DNA of 64,000 nt from Pyrus communis (taxonomy: Eukaryota > Streptophyta > Magnoliopsida > Rosales > Rosaceae): NCBI RefSeq assembly GCF_963583255.1, contig NC_084809.1:1245001-1309000 (forward strand), given 5' to 3'. The notes beneath the pieces were generated by a model, which was not told where the DNA came from, did not search any database, and saw nothing but the letters and a program-made list of their open reading frames with translations. Below are positions 13,801-26,213 of the stretch, in pieces. How positions within the stretch are numbered: the first letter of the stretch is position 1; the number at the start of each line of letters is the position of its first letter. The position numbers and the translations under genes are program-made.

Positions 13801-15410
13801 TCCAAACGTACGTGTTCTTTACTTCTTAGCAAAAATAATTCAAAAGTAAGGCATGAATTCTTATTCTTCAACACCCAATCAAGACAGCACACGCATAACA
13901 TAATGTTTATAACAACAACAACAACAACAACAACAAAAAAAAAAAAAAAAAAAAATCAACCAATTTTTTTTTTTTTTGATGCACTCAAAATACCATAACG
14001 TGACATTATTATTCTATTTAAATTATAACATGTGAATTTTTTTATTAATATATCATAGAAATATGACAGATCAATCATAGTCTCCACCTTTATAGCATAT
14101 TTTTAGAAAACAAAAAATAGGGATAAGCTCGTGGCTTTGTCATAACAGCCCACTTTTAAAATACAAATGTAAATCACTACCGTGTGATTCATCAGTACCA
14201 ATAATCAAATCTAAAACGTACCGTTTAAAATACGAACTTGAAATTAATCTTTAACACTATGTCACTCCGTGGTGGTTCACCTTTATAACAAATTGAATAA
14301 TACACAACCTAACTTGTATTCTCGATCCCACTAAAATTTTCTCGAATTTGATAGGAGCGGGATTCCCATCACATGTGAAGTGAACTTAGCTATCAAAAAT
14401 TTTGTTCCAAAACTTCACAAATTACGTGTATCAGGTGGCAGATAATGTCTACTTACAACACGTAGCATATTTACATGAAGAAAATAATGAGAATATTTAT
14501 ATTTATATTTTGTGATCCTTATAACATGCATGTATTCCCACGAAGCTTTTTCTTTGTTAATTTGTTCTTCTCTTTCTGTGGTGAGCATTAAGCTTTTTCT
14601 ATAGTTAATCTCTATCATTGAATCTTAAACTATTGATTGGTGACTATTCATGATCCATGGTCACCAATACATCAATATATTTTTACGTCGATTTATACTA
14701 GTTATGTTATTGTAGTAGAGGTTCAGGGGCGGAACCACATTTGGACGTTAAGTTCTAGTCCTACTCTTGTACATAATTACAATCAGTGATCATACCTGAT
14801 TCTGACCGATTTTTCTCTGATAATAAATGATATAAACCAACATAGTTTAGCTGTACTTGTGGATTAATCATAAGTCAATAGAAGGTCGTGAGCAATTGAC
14901 AATGCTCACATCCTTTATCATTCAATTTATTGGATGGAATCACGACTTGTCATTTCAAATAAGGAAAAAGCCTAAGTATTTGAAAGACTCAATGGATGAA
15001 ATCCAAAAAGGTGAGCAAATCAAATTGGGAAAATTGTCCTTCAATGTGTATCAATTATGTAAGCTTAATTTACGGAGAGTTTTCTATTAAAATGTTAAAT
15101 CATACACATTTTCATTCATGTAAACAAGTAGAGGGTGATATTTATTTCTAAAATTTAATAATTAACTTTACCAATAAGATATTCTTACCTACTTCAAACA
15201 ATCTCAACAAAAAAGGAAAAAAAAAAAAACCCTCATTAATTTGCTCCTTTAAATATAAAAAGTTGGAGAAAAAGAGAATTACATTCAAGTTTGAATATCT
15301 CTATCTTCAATTTACTGGTAGAAAAAATAACTTAAACAACTGTTTTCTTTACACAAAAAATATTATGAATAAAAGTAGGGTTAAGTCTAGATAATTACTT
15401 TATTTTTAAG
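10836..15410. other. Long gene-free stretch
   Basis: About 4.6 kb without a recognisable gene. The part at 11215-11340 (three GATAAA units, then a stretch around gtggttcaccttaagttgtg) looks like decayed interspersed repeat DNA. There is an (AAC)n run followed by poly-A and poly-T at about 13911-13978. Open frames here are short and AT-biased, and I do not consider them genes. Confidence 0.5.
13909..13978. repeat. (AAC)n plus poly-A/poly-T low-complexity tract
   Basis: About nine AAC units run into about 20 A residues and, after a short spacer, 13 T residues. Slippage-prone simple sequence. Confidence 0.9.
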
Positions 15411-15829
15411 GGTGATTCCAAATTAGTTCTAACATTTTAAAACATTGCAAATAACTACCTAAAGTTTTGAAAAATCAACATTTATTAGGTTCACTAGTTT
15501 TCAGTGATGTCATAGACAAATATTAAGCGTGTTTTAACTCTCAAATCATCTATGAAAATTTGAATCTCTAAATTGACATGATGTAGCTAAGCAAATTTAT
15601 GGCTTAACTTGACTAAAATGGGTCAATTTGGAGGATTAAAAATTCAAAAAGGTCTATTAGTGAAAACCAACTTTAGTATTTGTCCATGTCATAATTTGAC
15701 GCTAGTAACGTCTTCAGTTACTGTTAATAAAGTCTCCGATAACCTAAGTAAACGTCTAATTTTCAAAACATTAGAGAGCTATTCATAATATTTTAAAAAG
15801 TTGAGACTAATTTAAAATTATCATAAAAG
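15411..15829. mobile_element. MITE, about 420 bp, with TTAAG target duplication
   Basis: The first 65 bases (GGTGATTCCAAATTAGTTCT onward) are complementary to the last 65, whose reverse complement reads ATGATAATTTTAAATTAGTC and ends near ATGTTTTGAAAATT. The same 5-bp word TTAAG flanks both ends (about 15406-15410 and 15830-15834). No coding capacity. A foldback or MITE element, superfamily unassigned. Confidence 0.65.
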
Positions 15830-16918
15830 TTAAGAGCGCGGGACTACTAATAGGTGCATTGACTAAGTCAAAACGGCGTGGGGGATAACCTCCGCCGAAA
15901 AATCACATACGATAATAAGAGAGTGTTAATTTACCATTCTATCCCCCACCGCGTGGAAACCCATGAAAACCAACAGGCAACAGCGATTGAAGTCACTGAG
16001 ATGTCAACGCCAAACTTGGAAACACCGCGTATTAACATTAACAAGACGAAATCAATCAACGGCTCCTGTATTATGTTCGCAACTGCCATGATTACAAATT
16101 GCATTGGATAATACTCATGTTCCTCCATCATCTGCCGTTCAATCGCAAAGGATAATACCATGAGCATATCTTCACCAAATAATTACAGCACTTTAAGACG
16201 TAAACGTAATTATATTGGTTACATCAAATGTACTCTTTTATATATTCGAGTTTGAATCAGTATTTCAAATAGAATGTTTTTTATATAGAAAAAATACATA
16301 AAAAATTTACAATAAATAAATGTAAACTTTGATGCAAACGATAATTATACATCATGGCCTACTAATCAAATTTGTGATACAATAGGTATAAACTCATCAT
16401 GACTTAAGTATTATCTCATTCAACGGACCGAGAAATATAGAATTAATTCCAGTTTATCTACTTCTATCTATGGGAGAGAGGTGGGGGGGGGGGACAAAAG
16501 TTTGTATTCATTTACAAAAATTTTGTACACTGCAAGAAGCTCCGTTTTTTTTATTAATAGGAGTTTTGATAATACTCTGTTGGATCCTAACCCAATTCAT
16601 ATCTTTACTATTGTTGATTCATATAATTAGGCAAGAAAATGAGATATTAATTAGTCATGATTAGTGTTTAAAATATAAATATGCAAATTTATGAAAATAT
16701 CGATGAAAATATTGATATCGATTGTTTTTTATGAAAATTATGAAAATTTATAACGGGGTGGATATATCAGCTCATTTAAATTAGTCATAATTAAAGACAA
16801 ATTTCTCAAAAGTGCAAAATTATGTAGTGAATCAACAAATATAGTCGATATTTTCTATATCTTGCCGATACATCACCTCCTTTACATATCGTTTCTTGAT
16901 TTTTTAGAATATTTCTAT
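15830..16918. other. Gene-free stretch with one unassigned minus-strand frame
   Basis: A minus-strand frame of 78 codons (15931-16167) contains hydrophobic stretches (YPMQFVIMAVANIIQEP, DFVLLMLIRG). It stands alone, without splice context that I can recognise, and is not called as a gene. A run of about 12 G lies near 16482. The rest is AT-rich. Confidence 0.3.
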
Positions 16919-16928
16919 GAAAATATGG

Positions 16929-17141
16929 GATGAGGATCCTGTCTGGATCCGCATTTTGCAGATATTAGGGATCCTCACACCTTAATCGTTCATCGTATAT
17001 TGTATGACCAATTTTCGTTAGATACTATTTATGTTTAATTTTAAATAAAAAAATTCAAACAATTTTTTCATCACACGATGTTCGATAAATTGTTAAAATG
17101 TGAGGGTTCCTACAATTTGGATTAGGATGGGATTCAAATCC
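16929..17141. mobile_element. Mutator-type MITE, 213 bp, 10-bp target duplication
   Basis: The 10-bp word GAAAATATGG occurs exactly at 16919-16928 and 17142-17151. Between these copies the ends are imperfect inverted repeats: GATGAGGATCCTGTCTGGATCC on the left against GGATTTGAATCCCATCCTAA read from the right. A 9-11 bp duplication is typical of Mutator-like elements. No coding capacity. Confidence 0.75.
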
Positions 17142-17151
17142 GAAAATATGG

Positions 17152-17527
17152 ACAATGTGAGGATCCCTAGAGTGTTAAATACTCGTGACCTAAATATTAT
17201 CTTATCCAAACGAGAAGTTAGATGGTGATACCTAAATATTATCTCACACAACAGAAGGCGGGATTACGGACCTTGTGGGCTGTAACACCCTAACCCAACC
17301 CAGTAATTGTGGAAATTAAATTTTTATTTTTTATTTTTTATTTTTCTGGTTAATTTAAGAAGGTGAGATTTTATTATTTATATACGGTTTTCATTTATTT
17401 CTCTATCTCTGTCACTTCCAGTTTTTGGAATAGGAGGAGGGTGTGTCTGGCCAGAGAGCGAAAAAACTACCAAACGGCTATAATTGGCGTTACAGATTTT
17501 CAGTGGACGAGATAGACAGAGAACGTA

Positions 17528-17529
<2 letters not shown>
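17152..17529 (+). promoter_or_regulatory. Likely promoter and 5' UTR start of the GT17 gene
   Basis: A TATA-like word (tttatata) lies near 17377-17384, about 400 bases before the ATG at 17785. The DNA between is C/G-richer than its surroundings and contains the GA repeat. The transcription start is inferred. Confidence 0.4.
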
Positions 17530-17532
<3 letters not shown>

Positions 17533-17566
<34 letters not shown>

Positions 17567-17600
17567 AGAGAGAGAAGAGAGAGAGAGCGAGCGGAGAGAG
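17533..17600. repeat. (GA)n tract in the 5' leader of the GT17 gene
   Basis: A long interrupted GA/GAA run on the sense strand, roughly 185-250 bases before the start codon and so inside the predicted leader. GAGA runs here are potential BPC (GAGA-binding) sites, known in general and not shown for this gene. It generates spurious Arg-Glu or Ser-Leu open frames that are not genes. Confidence 0.85.
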
Positions 17601-17784
17601 AGGGGTTCTATTAAAGATCGTTGCCTTTTCTTTCCCTTTTGCCGAATTTTCCCTAAAAAAATTTGGCCTTCTGGGTTCGATTTGGGTCGCGAGGATCTGA
17701 CGCTGCAGAGTTTGTGAGAGAGACGGCGAGGCTTCTGGAACGAAGGGCTTATTGGGCATTTCCTGTTTTCCTTCAATTTTCGCC

Positions 17785-19778
17785 ATGGCTGATGTGTATT
17801 ACAGTTCGAAGAAGACTGACGATGTTTGCGACGACGTTTGTGGCCAGGTATTTTCATTTTTTAAAGTCTCGAATTCGATTTTGGGTATTTATAAATCCTC
17901 CCATTTTCTCTGTTTGAAGTTAAAGTTTGGATTTTTAGTATATTTGGCAATGGAGGTGTTGGGTTTTCAATTTCGTGCGATTGGGATTGTTTGAGCGGTT
18001 TTTAATTCACAAAAATGGATTTGTATTTTTATAAATTTTAATCTTCAATTTCCCAGTAATAAAACTATGATTTTTTTAATTAGTGGGTTCATTTTATTTT
18101 TATAATTGTTTTGCGGCGTTGAAATTAAAGCTGTGGAATTTGTATTTGAGGCGTTTAATTTAATTTGTGATTAAGGGGATTGATTAATTATTACGGGATT
18201 ACTTAAGAGGTTTTAGATATTCACTTGATTTTTGGTAATTATCTTCGTTTTTCCATTTTATGTTCTTGTGAAAAAAAAATTGTAGGATAAAAGAATATGG
18301 GCTGGATTGGAAGTGCTTTGGAAATGGATGAAAGCGGTATTGGTGGTGCAATTGTTTTGGAACCAATCTTGGTAAAAATGCAAGTGAATCTGGAAAAGCT
18401 AAGTGCTTCTTGTGGAAGCACTCTATTTTGGACCCAAAAATATCTTCACTAAAAAACTTTCAGTCATTTTAAAAACGCTTTCGAACGAGCCTTATATAAA
18501 CGTTGTAAACCAAGTGCTAATTTGTATGAGGGTTTAAATTGCATTTGAAGGACTTTTTATTTAATGTTTATGGTTGATGTTCGTGTTCTATAATTGCTTT
18601 ACTGCATCCACAAAGTTAATAGATTTTTTAGTATATGGAATCCGGGTATCTTAGAAAGTTTTCGATTTCATGCACAGCAGGGATCAGAAGCAGCGTTGAG
18701 CATGTCTAGACTGCGATGCATTTTGCGGGGCTTGGATTTGAAGACTTACATTTTCCTGTTTGCGGTTGTTCCATTAGGCGTATTTGCAATATTTTTACAT
18801 GGGCAGAAGATCTCGTATTTCCTAAGACCTCTTTGGGAAAAACCTCCGAAGCCCTTCATTGATATCCCACACTACTATAATCAGAATGTGTCAATGGAGA
18901 CTCTTTGCAGGCTTCACGGATGGAAGATTCGTGAATCACCTAGACGAGTCTATGATGCAGTTCTTTTCAGCAATGAAGTAGACATGCTTACAATCCGATG
19001 GAATGAATTGTATCCTTTCGTGACACAGTTTGTTCTCCTCGAATCAAACTCAACATTTACTGGCTTGCCAAAGCCATTGCTTTTTGGAAGAAACCGGGAC
19101 AAGTTCAAGTTTGTTGAAAACCGGCTTACATATGTTACAACAGGAGGAAGATTTCAGAAAGGTGAAAACCCATTCTATGAGGAGGCGTATCAGAGAGTGG
19201 CACTTGACCAGCTTCTTAGAGTTGCTGGTATAGAAGATGATGACCTGCTGATCATGTCCGATGTTGATGAGATTCCTAGCGCCCACACAATTGATCTCTT
19301 GAGGTGGTGTGATGACACCCCGCCTGTTGTTCATCTTGGGCTGAGGAATTACTTGTACTCTTTTGAGTATTACGTAGATGACAAGAGCTGGAGAGCATCC
19401 GTTCACAGGTATCAGACTGGTAATACTACCTATGCACACTTCAGACAGAGCGACTACCTTTTGCCAGATTCAGGTTGGCATTGCAGCTTTTGTTTCCGCC
19501 ATATCAACGAGTTCATATTCAAGATGAAAGCTTACAGCCACAATGATCGGGTGAGGTTCTCTCATTATCTGAACCCTAAAAGGATCCAGGATGTAATATG
19601 TAAAGGGGCTGATCTATTCGACATGCTTCCTGAGGAGTACACATTCAAGGAGATTATCGGAAAGATGGGACCTATTCCTAGATCTCATTCAGCCGTTCAT
19701 CTCCCTGCATATTTGTTGAACAATGCTGAGAAGTACAAATACCTATTGCCTGGAAACTGCAAGAGGGAAAATGGCTAA
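17785..19778 (+). CDS. GT17 family beta-1,4-N-acetylglucosaminyltransferase-like protein
   Basis: Type II membrane glycosyltransferase of family 17, related to animal GnT-III (adds GlcNAc to N-glycan beta-mannose); the plant acceptor is not established. Two exons: 17785-17847 (21 codons, [13 protein letters not shown]...) and 18678 or 18681 to 19778. With the first acceptor the protein has 387 residues. A membrane anchor lies at about residues 36-56 ([19 protein letters not shown]), placing the catalytic part in the Golgi lumen. Then comes the GT17 domain with [14 protein letters not shown], the acidic SDVDEIPS (the expected DxD-type site) and a Cys-rich WHCSFCFRH stretch. ATG 17785 sits in a good context (CGCCATGGC) and matches the family N-terminus; reading exon 2 alone would miss 21 residues. 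No defects. It is divergent from GC6, as in the Arabidopsis block. Confidence 0.92.
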
Positions 19779-21982
19779 AGTCTTGAAGATGAAGGTGCCT
19801 GTTCAATCGTTTGGCCAGGCAAATTGTTGATTAAACTCTCGTGAATATGACCATATCACTCTCCGAAAGATTCTAGGTCATTCTCCTTGGAGTAACTGGG
19901 AAGAACAGGGATGGCATCCTACAAATTACCGCGAGATTATGTACATTTCCTTTTTCTTAGGCTTCTTCTCTTGTGGATGGCGTATCAATTTTCGAGTGGG
20001 GATTTTTCTATGAGTGGAAGCTTTTGGTGAGCTTATGTACCCACCTCTTGTTGATATAGCTTAGTCCCATATGCATCAGAGTCACCGACATTTCCCAGGA
20101 TTTTCTTTGATGGGAATTGTTATTTCTTAGACTAATTTATATTTCGCCATCTGATTTCTCTTGGATTTTCAATTGTCCGCTCTTTTTACGTACGATTGCT
20201 ACGCAGGTTTACCATTCTAATTTACTGTATTTTCTTTGTTTTCCCTTCGATGCGGTTTCACTTACCGGCACTGACGTGAACTTTTCCGGTTGCTCATAAA
20301 ATCTAGAAAATACAGTTTACTTGGTTGATTGCTTGTAAATTCTATGTGGAGCTTGGTTTGTTCAGGGCGCCCCGCAACTTAATATGTGCTTTGAGTCATA
20401 TTTTGCTCATCTGTTGTCATCTGGTGCTGCGGACTGCTGAATGAGTCAATTTTTTGTTCTTCCATTGTGTTGCGTTAAGATATTTCTATGAGGCCGACAT
20501 GGATTATGTGTTTATGACGGTGATGGCAGTGTGGAGGTCAAAATTTCACTCGTAGGTTGGAGATGGTTTAGAATATTATGAAGCGAATCCTTTGTATAGA
20601 GCAAAGAACTTCCATGGGCTAACACAAAAACTGTCCGCTAAAATTGAAATTTTAATCCTCATACGACAGGAAATTCTTACATGTTATCGAAATTATGTAA
20701 AAAGACGAGTGAGAGAGAATGAGGTGAATATATCTCCGGTTACGCTGTGACAAAAGAGGCTGGCAACTCACTTCCTTGGTCAAGCAATTTATATCAAACA
20801 CTAATGGTTGGTTCCCAGAACATGTGTGGAGGCTGGGAAGAAATCTATTCAGTGACTCCTCTCATTTTTAATGAAAAATCAATTGTCTTATCCACAAATT
20901 ACCCTCCCAAACAAGCATGGGCAAAATACTCACACCCACAATCTCTTTTAGGTAATTGGAGCACATGGTGGTTGAGCAGTCATAAGATGAGTATGGACAT
21001 ATAGTGCTTTGCTGCAGTGGAGGAAAGTAATGATGTCTATGCAGCCTGATACGGATTGATTTTCACCGATCTCTCTTCTCTCCAACAACTATTAATTTAA
21101 CCCATTAATGCTATCGTTTTTGCGATAAAGAATTTGTAACTCAAGTAATTAAAACATTTGTCTCTACACCTGAGATATTATGTTCGATTCCCTGCAAAGA
21201 CGTACTCATGCTTTGAGCTATAGCTCAGCCCAAACTTCTTTTTTCTCTTATAAAAATAACATATATCATGAAGGCTTTATCCTAGTTTAGAATTTAACAT
21301 ATCTCACTCCTTGCTTATTCAAATTTACTCATTCGTCGAATTTTCTAGTAGGTTTCTATGCAAAGTAAATTTAGTCACATTCTTTATGAAATCCTAATTT
21401 CGTCTCTCTTTTTCCCTCCCCAGTATTGCTTGAAGCAAAAACTAATCTTAGTTTGCCAAATCAGAATTCCAAAGACTTTGGCGTTTCGAAAATATAGGTT
21501 GTATTTGTTGAACCAAAAACAGAAGAAAATAGCAGATTAAAAACTAAACACAACGCTGTAAACATGGACTGAGGACCTAGTTCCAAATACTTACTTACAA
21601 ATGTTCTTTCGACTTTAAATCAATCTTCCAAAGTGGCCGGACCCACGGAATGTGTTAGTGGATCATTAGTGCACGTTGACTCGACTTGGTCATTTGGCAA
21701 AGTCAACATTTTCATTATTATTAATCATCACAGGATGCCCCACTCGTCGATGATAAAATTCAAACCCGTATTTCATATGATACATCTTATGTCAATTCCT
21801 AGAGCAGGTAAATAGCATAGTTATGGCCAGAAAGAGGTTGAAATGTGTCTGCGAATCTTCTCGACCTTTTAAAGAGTAGATCACTGTAATGAAGCCATAA
21901 ACTAGTCCTTTTTTTTTTTTTTTTTTTTAAAGAAAACATTTTCATTGTTAATAAACGCATCAATTTCTTTTGGGAATTCTTC
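19779..21982. other. GT17 3' UTR and intergenic DNA
   Basis: About 19779-20600 is probably the 3' UTR and downstream flank. A plus frame of 85 codons at 20747-21004 has no family resemblance and is not called. Nothing else is recognised. Confidence 0.4.
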
Positions 21983-21988
21983 CTTTTT

Positions 21989-22026
<38 letters not shown>

Positions 22027-22051
22027 AACTTAAATTTTTATTAAATAATTA

Positions 22052-22101
<50 letters not shown>

Positions 22102-22135
22102 AACTTAAATTTTTATTAAATAATTAAAAAAAATA
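21983..22135. repeat. Duplicated (AT)n microsatellite unit
   Basis: Two (TA)n runs (about 21990-22022 and 22061-22098) are each followed by the same module, starting gttgaacttaaatttttatt and ending aataattaaaa. The pair is therefore a tandem duplication of repeat plus flank, just downstream of the CRM-domain gene's stop. Confidence 0.85.
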
Positions 22136-22240
22136 AAATGTAGACATAATATATGGTTTGGGTCCTACAGCCACTTTCCAATGGACTTCTTACAAAAACA
22201 GGCCGAGCCATTTCAGGTCTTGGGCTTCAAATGCAAAGCC

Positions 22241-25149
22241 CTAATCACTGTCCCAATCCTCATCCAAGTCTTTTCTTGTTCTTGTGCTTTTATTACCATT
22301 TCCGTTCTTCTCTTCCCTCCTAACTTGATAATCCTCTTCGTCGCTGCTGTTGTAATCGAATCTCCCTGCCTTCGATGCTCCTGAGTCGCTGGCAGCGTTT
22401 AATTCCCATATTTCGTTTTCAGAATCACCGGAGATATCCTCGGACTTGACATCCTCCTCAACTGGCTTTCTTCTTGTGCTAACATCAGCATTTCTTTTGA
22501 AATATTCACTGTTGCCCCTGCCAATCCTATCATGTTTCCCCTTTGCAACTCTTGATGCCTCAAACTTGCCACAAGCTTTGTTGGAATAATCAGTGTTACT
22601 TTCGGAATCATTTACCTGCTCCTTTCCTCCTTTCAAATACATTAAGTCCTCTTCTTCATCACTGCTACTTCGGAAATCATAGTTCGCAGCTCTGGATGCT
22701 GTTGAGTCATGTTCTTCCTCAGAATCGGATTTCCACATTGCAGTATCGAGATCGCTCAGCACATTTTCTGATTCACTGCCATCGTCCACCATAATCTTTC
22801 TATTATTAGCTTCGGAATTTCTGTACAAGCGTCCATCATTCTTGGCCCTTCCAATCCCATCCTGCCTCCCCCTGTCTCTTGGAGATATCTTGAAGTTCTC
22901 AGGCATTCCATCAGAATCATCAGCATCACTGTCAAGAACACTAGCGCCCATAACATTATTAGAACGCCATTCCTCATCATCATCTTTGGAATCACCATTT
23001 GGCCTCTGCTTGCCATGTGTATGCCTCCAGTCCCTTGCCCTTGGGATCTCATCATCAGAATCGTCATTTTCAGGTTCTTCAGATCTCCTGTATCTCCCAC
23101 CATACTCTTCTCTGTTCCAATACCTCATTCTGGTGAACTCCTCTTTCTCAGCTGCTTCCTCCGCAGCCCACTCTCGTTCTGCTGCTTCCTCAATTTCAGC
23201 TATGAATTTGTCCAACTCCTCCTCCTCTTCCTCATCAGGAGGCTCTGGATGTTTCAATTTATTATCAGGCTCTGCTACTGACGGTTTGTCTCCTTGGAAG
23301 ACATAAGGACTTCCGTCCTTCTGATCAATTGCATTAAAGAATGAGGAAGCTACTCTCTGGATGCTTGCAATGGCAACTGGATCCTCAGGGTTAACACCAC
23401 TTCGACGGAGCTGCTGTTCTATCTTCTTTATGTTTAGCTTCTGAGATTCAAGGGCTTGTTCAAATCTTGCCTTGAATAATGCCTGCATGTAAAGATACAG
23501 AGTTAACAGTCTGTGTAAATTGTTTTGGATTAATGCAAGCCAAAACAATTGAATATTAGAATGGGGCACACTTATGTTTACTCACCTTCCTTTTAGTAAG
23601 GGTATTGAAAGGTATTAAATTTTTGGGCTGCCGGTAATTTCTTCCGCGAAACATGATGATTGTTTTGGTATTATGGATGTTCACCACTATACCACCACTC
23701 AGTCTTGCAAGCATAGTGGCCATTTCCTTGATCTTTTCTTTGGGGAAGTTATCACAGCAAACTTGTACAGTCTCGTGAAACTTCCAATGTAGATGCATAT
23801 TCTGTACAACTCCTCCAAAGACCCCACGAACACCAACAGGAACATAATTTTTGTTTTTGAAGCCAATCTTCTTCAATGCCTGAAGTTGCTCAAGGGTTAA
23901 TAGCTCAGGATCATGACGGGGTGTTGGCAGATCTGGAAGCTCGTATTTTTTCAGCTTTTGTAGTAGCAATGCTACTTTTCTCTTGGCCTGAATAAGTCAG
24001 ATATTCGAAATGGTTATCTGATGAATTTAATACGTCAAAAAGAAGACATTGTAGGCCAGGAATACAGGAGGGAAATCTTCAATACTACTTAAAGAAACAA
24101 AATTGTGGAAGTAATCCTTCCTGAAAGTCAATCTTAAGGAGACATGCGTCGTAAAAATAGTATTTTCGAGTAATTACAAAATCCCTACTGAAGCATTTGA
24201 CATCAAATTTGCTAAAAGTAAGAATATTTTGACTCTTGTTTACTTAGCCTAAGCTCTGCTGCTTATTAATTCAACTAAGAGTGTTGCGCCCATCTTAACA
24301 TCCTAAGGTTTTCAAAATAGTATTCAGAATACTATCAGCTATAAAGCTTGAGATATTTGGCAAGACGTCATTGTTTCATTTAGCTTATGAAGAGAACCTG
24401 TCAATCACAGGCCTACTTGCATTTCTCTATTAGCAATACTTTCACCAATTTGTGTGACCATTGCAAAGCAGCACAGATAGAAGTTGGAAACTGGGTATCA
24501 TTAAGAAGCTAGCAGCTGCAAAGCAGAAGTTGAAACATACTCTTTTGAGGTTGTAAATGAGCCTCTCATTTTCGGTCATCAGCTTCTTTTGAAGCTTTTT
24601 CGCTCTGCGAACCTCTCTTAGAGTCTTACCAGACTCCTTTTGCATCCGCTTAGCGACTTTGCTCCTCATGCTACTACTCCCTCTAGATGTCGACATTGAC
24701 CTAGACCACCCATCGAAGGGATTGGCTGGTCTAGATGAAGAAGAGTAACAATCTTCACTCGGTTTACTTGGCTGAACTGCATTGCTCGATAAAACCTTGG
24801 CCGAGACATCTCTTAACAACAAGGCATTTCTGTAAACAAATTCAAAAGATAAACCAAATAAGCACTAAAACAAAGCATTCAAATTTTCGATTTTATAACA
24901 AATACGATATCGCCCAACTAAAAAAGACTTGCTCTTTCCACTTGAAAACCACCTTGAGTAAATGGGTAAAACCAGATAAATGATACGGAGGTAGAAATTC
25001 TGTTTGGTTGCTGAGAAAATGTCACTAAATGAAATGAAAAAAAGCAGAAATTCGCAGCATAGATGTTTCATATCTAAATCATGTAGACAGAGGATCAGAC
25101 TAGATTGTACGCAACTATCAGCCACTTTCAAAGCAACCAAACAGCGGGT

Positions 25150-25187
<38 letters not shown>

Positions 25188-25261
25188 TTGTGGGAATTGA
25201 ATTGGAGGAGAGAAGAGACGGACTTGAAGCAATGCCTGTTGAGCTTCCTCGCAGCGAACAT
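22241..25261 (-). CDS. CFM9: Single-CRM-domain organelle RNA-splicing factor, CFM9-like
   Basis: CRM (CRS1-YhbY) proteins bind group II introns and help splice organelle transcripts; Arabidopsis CFM9 acts in mitochondria. Four exons with agreeing phases: 25188-25261, 24541-24829, 23586-23987 and 22241-23482, giving 668 residues. The new N-terminus (MFAARKLNRHCFKSVSSLL) is Arg/Lys/Ser-rich without acids, as expected for a mitochondrial presequence. Exon 2 is basic. Exon 3 holds the CRM domain with the GVFGG (GxxG RNA-binding loop) and FRGRNYRQP. Exon 4 starts with a helical segment and then becomes a very long Asp/Glu/Ser/Arg-rich, low-complexity tail ending DEDWDSD. The tail makes it longer than the roughly 490 residues I recall for Arabidopsis CFM9. 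The symbol rests on domain layout and the neighbourhood (next to GT17 and ATN1). Confidence 0.85.
25154..25185. repeat. (GA)n microsatellite at the intron 1 donor of the CRM gene
   Basis: About 15 GA units directly inside intron 1, touching the donor site. The transcript therefore reads GUACUCUCUCU... immediately after exon 1. Confidence 0.9.
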
Positions 25262-26213
25262 TGATGGCTTCAATCGAACGGCGACGGGCCTCAATCGCGA
25301 ATCGAGTGCTTTGCTCTGTTCATTCCCTTCTTCTTCCCCACTTCAATGGCGACTGAGATTTTTCAGGGTTTTAGGTTTTGGGTTTGGGATTTGGGGGTCT
25401 GTTTTGACTAAATTGGGTCTCTTTGCCCGGCTTATTTACCAATTTGGCACTGCTCCCTAATTTTCTTAATTACGAAAATAACATTGAATTGTAAGTAGAA
25501 GGGTAATTGGTGAGAAAAATTTACATGAAAGAGAACCGACATTATCTCACAATTATTAACTTAAACACGTATTTTAACATTTCTTATGATGACACTTATA
25601 GCTTTAGCCTTTTAAAACATCATCACATTGATGTTTTCGTTGTATACAAATTATTCTCAAAATCTTACTATTAAAAATAAATAAATAATAAAAACAAACC
25701 ATTGATTATATAGCAAACATTTGTCAAGATGCAATAAGTTCCAAATTACTCAATCCATCACATGAATGCTATTGCCAACAATGTATGAGCATATCACAAG
25801 ATGCTTTGATCTGCTATACATTGGTGGTAAAAACAGTCTCACTTGTCCACAAGCACGCAACGCCAATACTTAATACAACGATCACCCATATTTCGGCACC
25901 TAGGAGAAGTACGAATGGCGGAATATAAAATCATCGGTGCCAATTTTCAGTTGAACATTCTGAGCACTGAATACTAATCTCAGTAGTCGACAGCTGAATG
26001 ACACGGATATATAACTCCATGGCTACACGCCAAGGCACCTCATAAGCTCGGAGAAGTTGCAGAGGGCAAGGGGAAAACCCATGCGTCTCCAAGAGCGCTG
26101 AAGTTGCCTCGTTGCCACTGAAGAGTATGCGGGAAAAGAGGCCAGTTAAATGGATTCTACGATTGCACAAAATTGGGAATTCGATGTCATTCCCGGAAGC
26201 TCTTTCATCGTCA
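25262..26213. other. CRM-gene promoter and NAC-gene 3' region
   Basis: 25262-25460 should hold the 5' UTR and promoter of the minus-strand CRM gene. The rest up to 26213 follows the stop of the NAC gene. An 80-codon minus frame at 25931-26170 probably lies in its 3' UTR and is not called. Confidence 0.45.

Noticed and set aside
15931..16167. 78-codon hydrophobic minus frame
   Set aside because: Could be a membrane-protein exon, but nothing around it continues the frame and I recognise no family. Described only in the region entry.
17378..17857. 159-codon minus-strand open frame
   Set aside because: It is the antisense of the GT17 leader and its GA repeat (Ser-Leu runs) and covers the real first exon. 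No family resemblance.
20747..21004. 85-codon plus frame between GT17 and the CRM gene
   Set aside because: No recognised motifs, no splice context, composition like the surrounding DNA.
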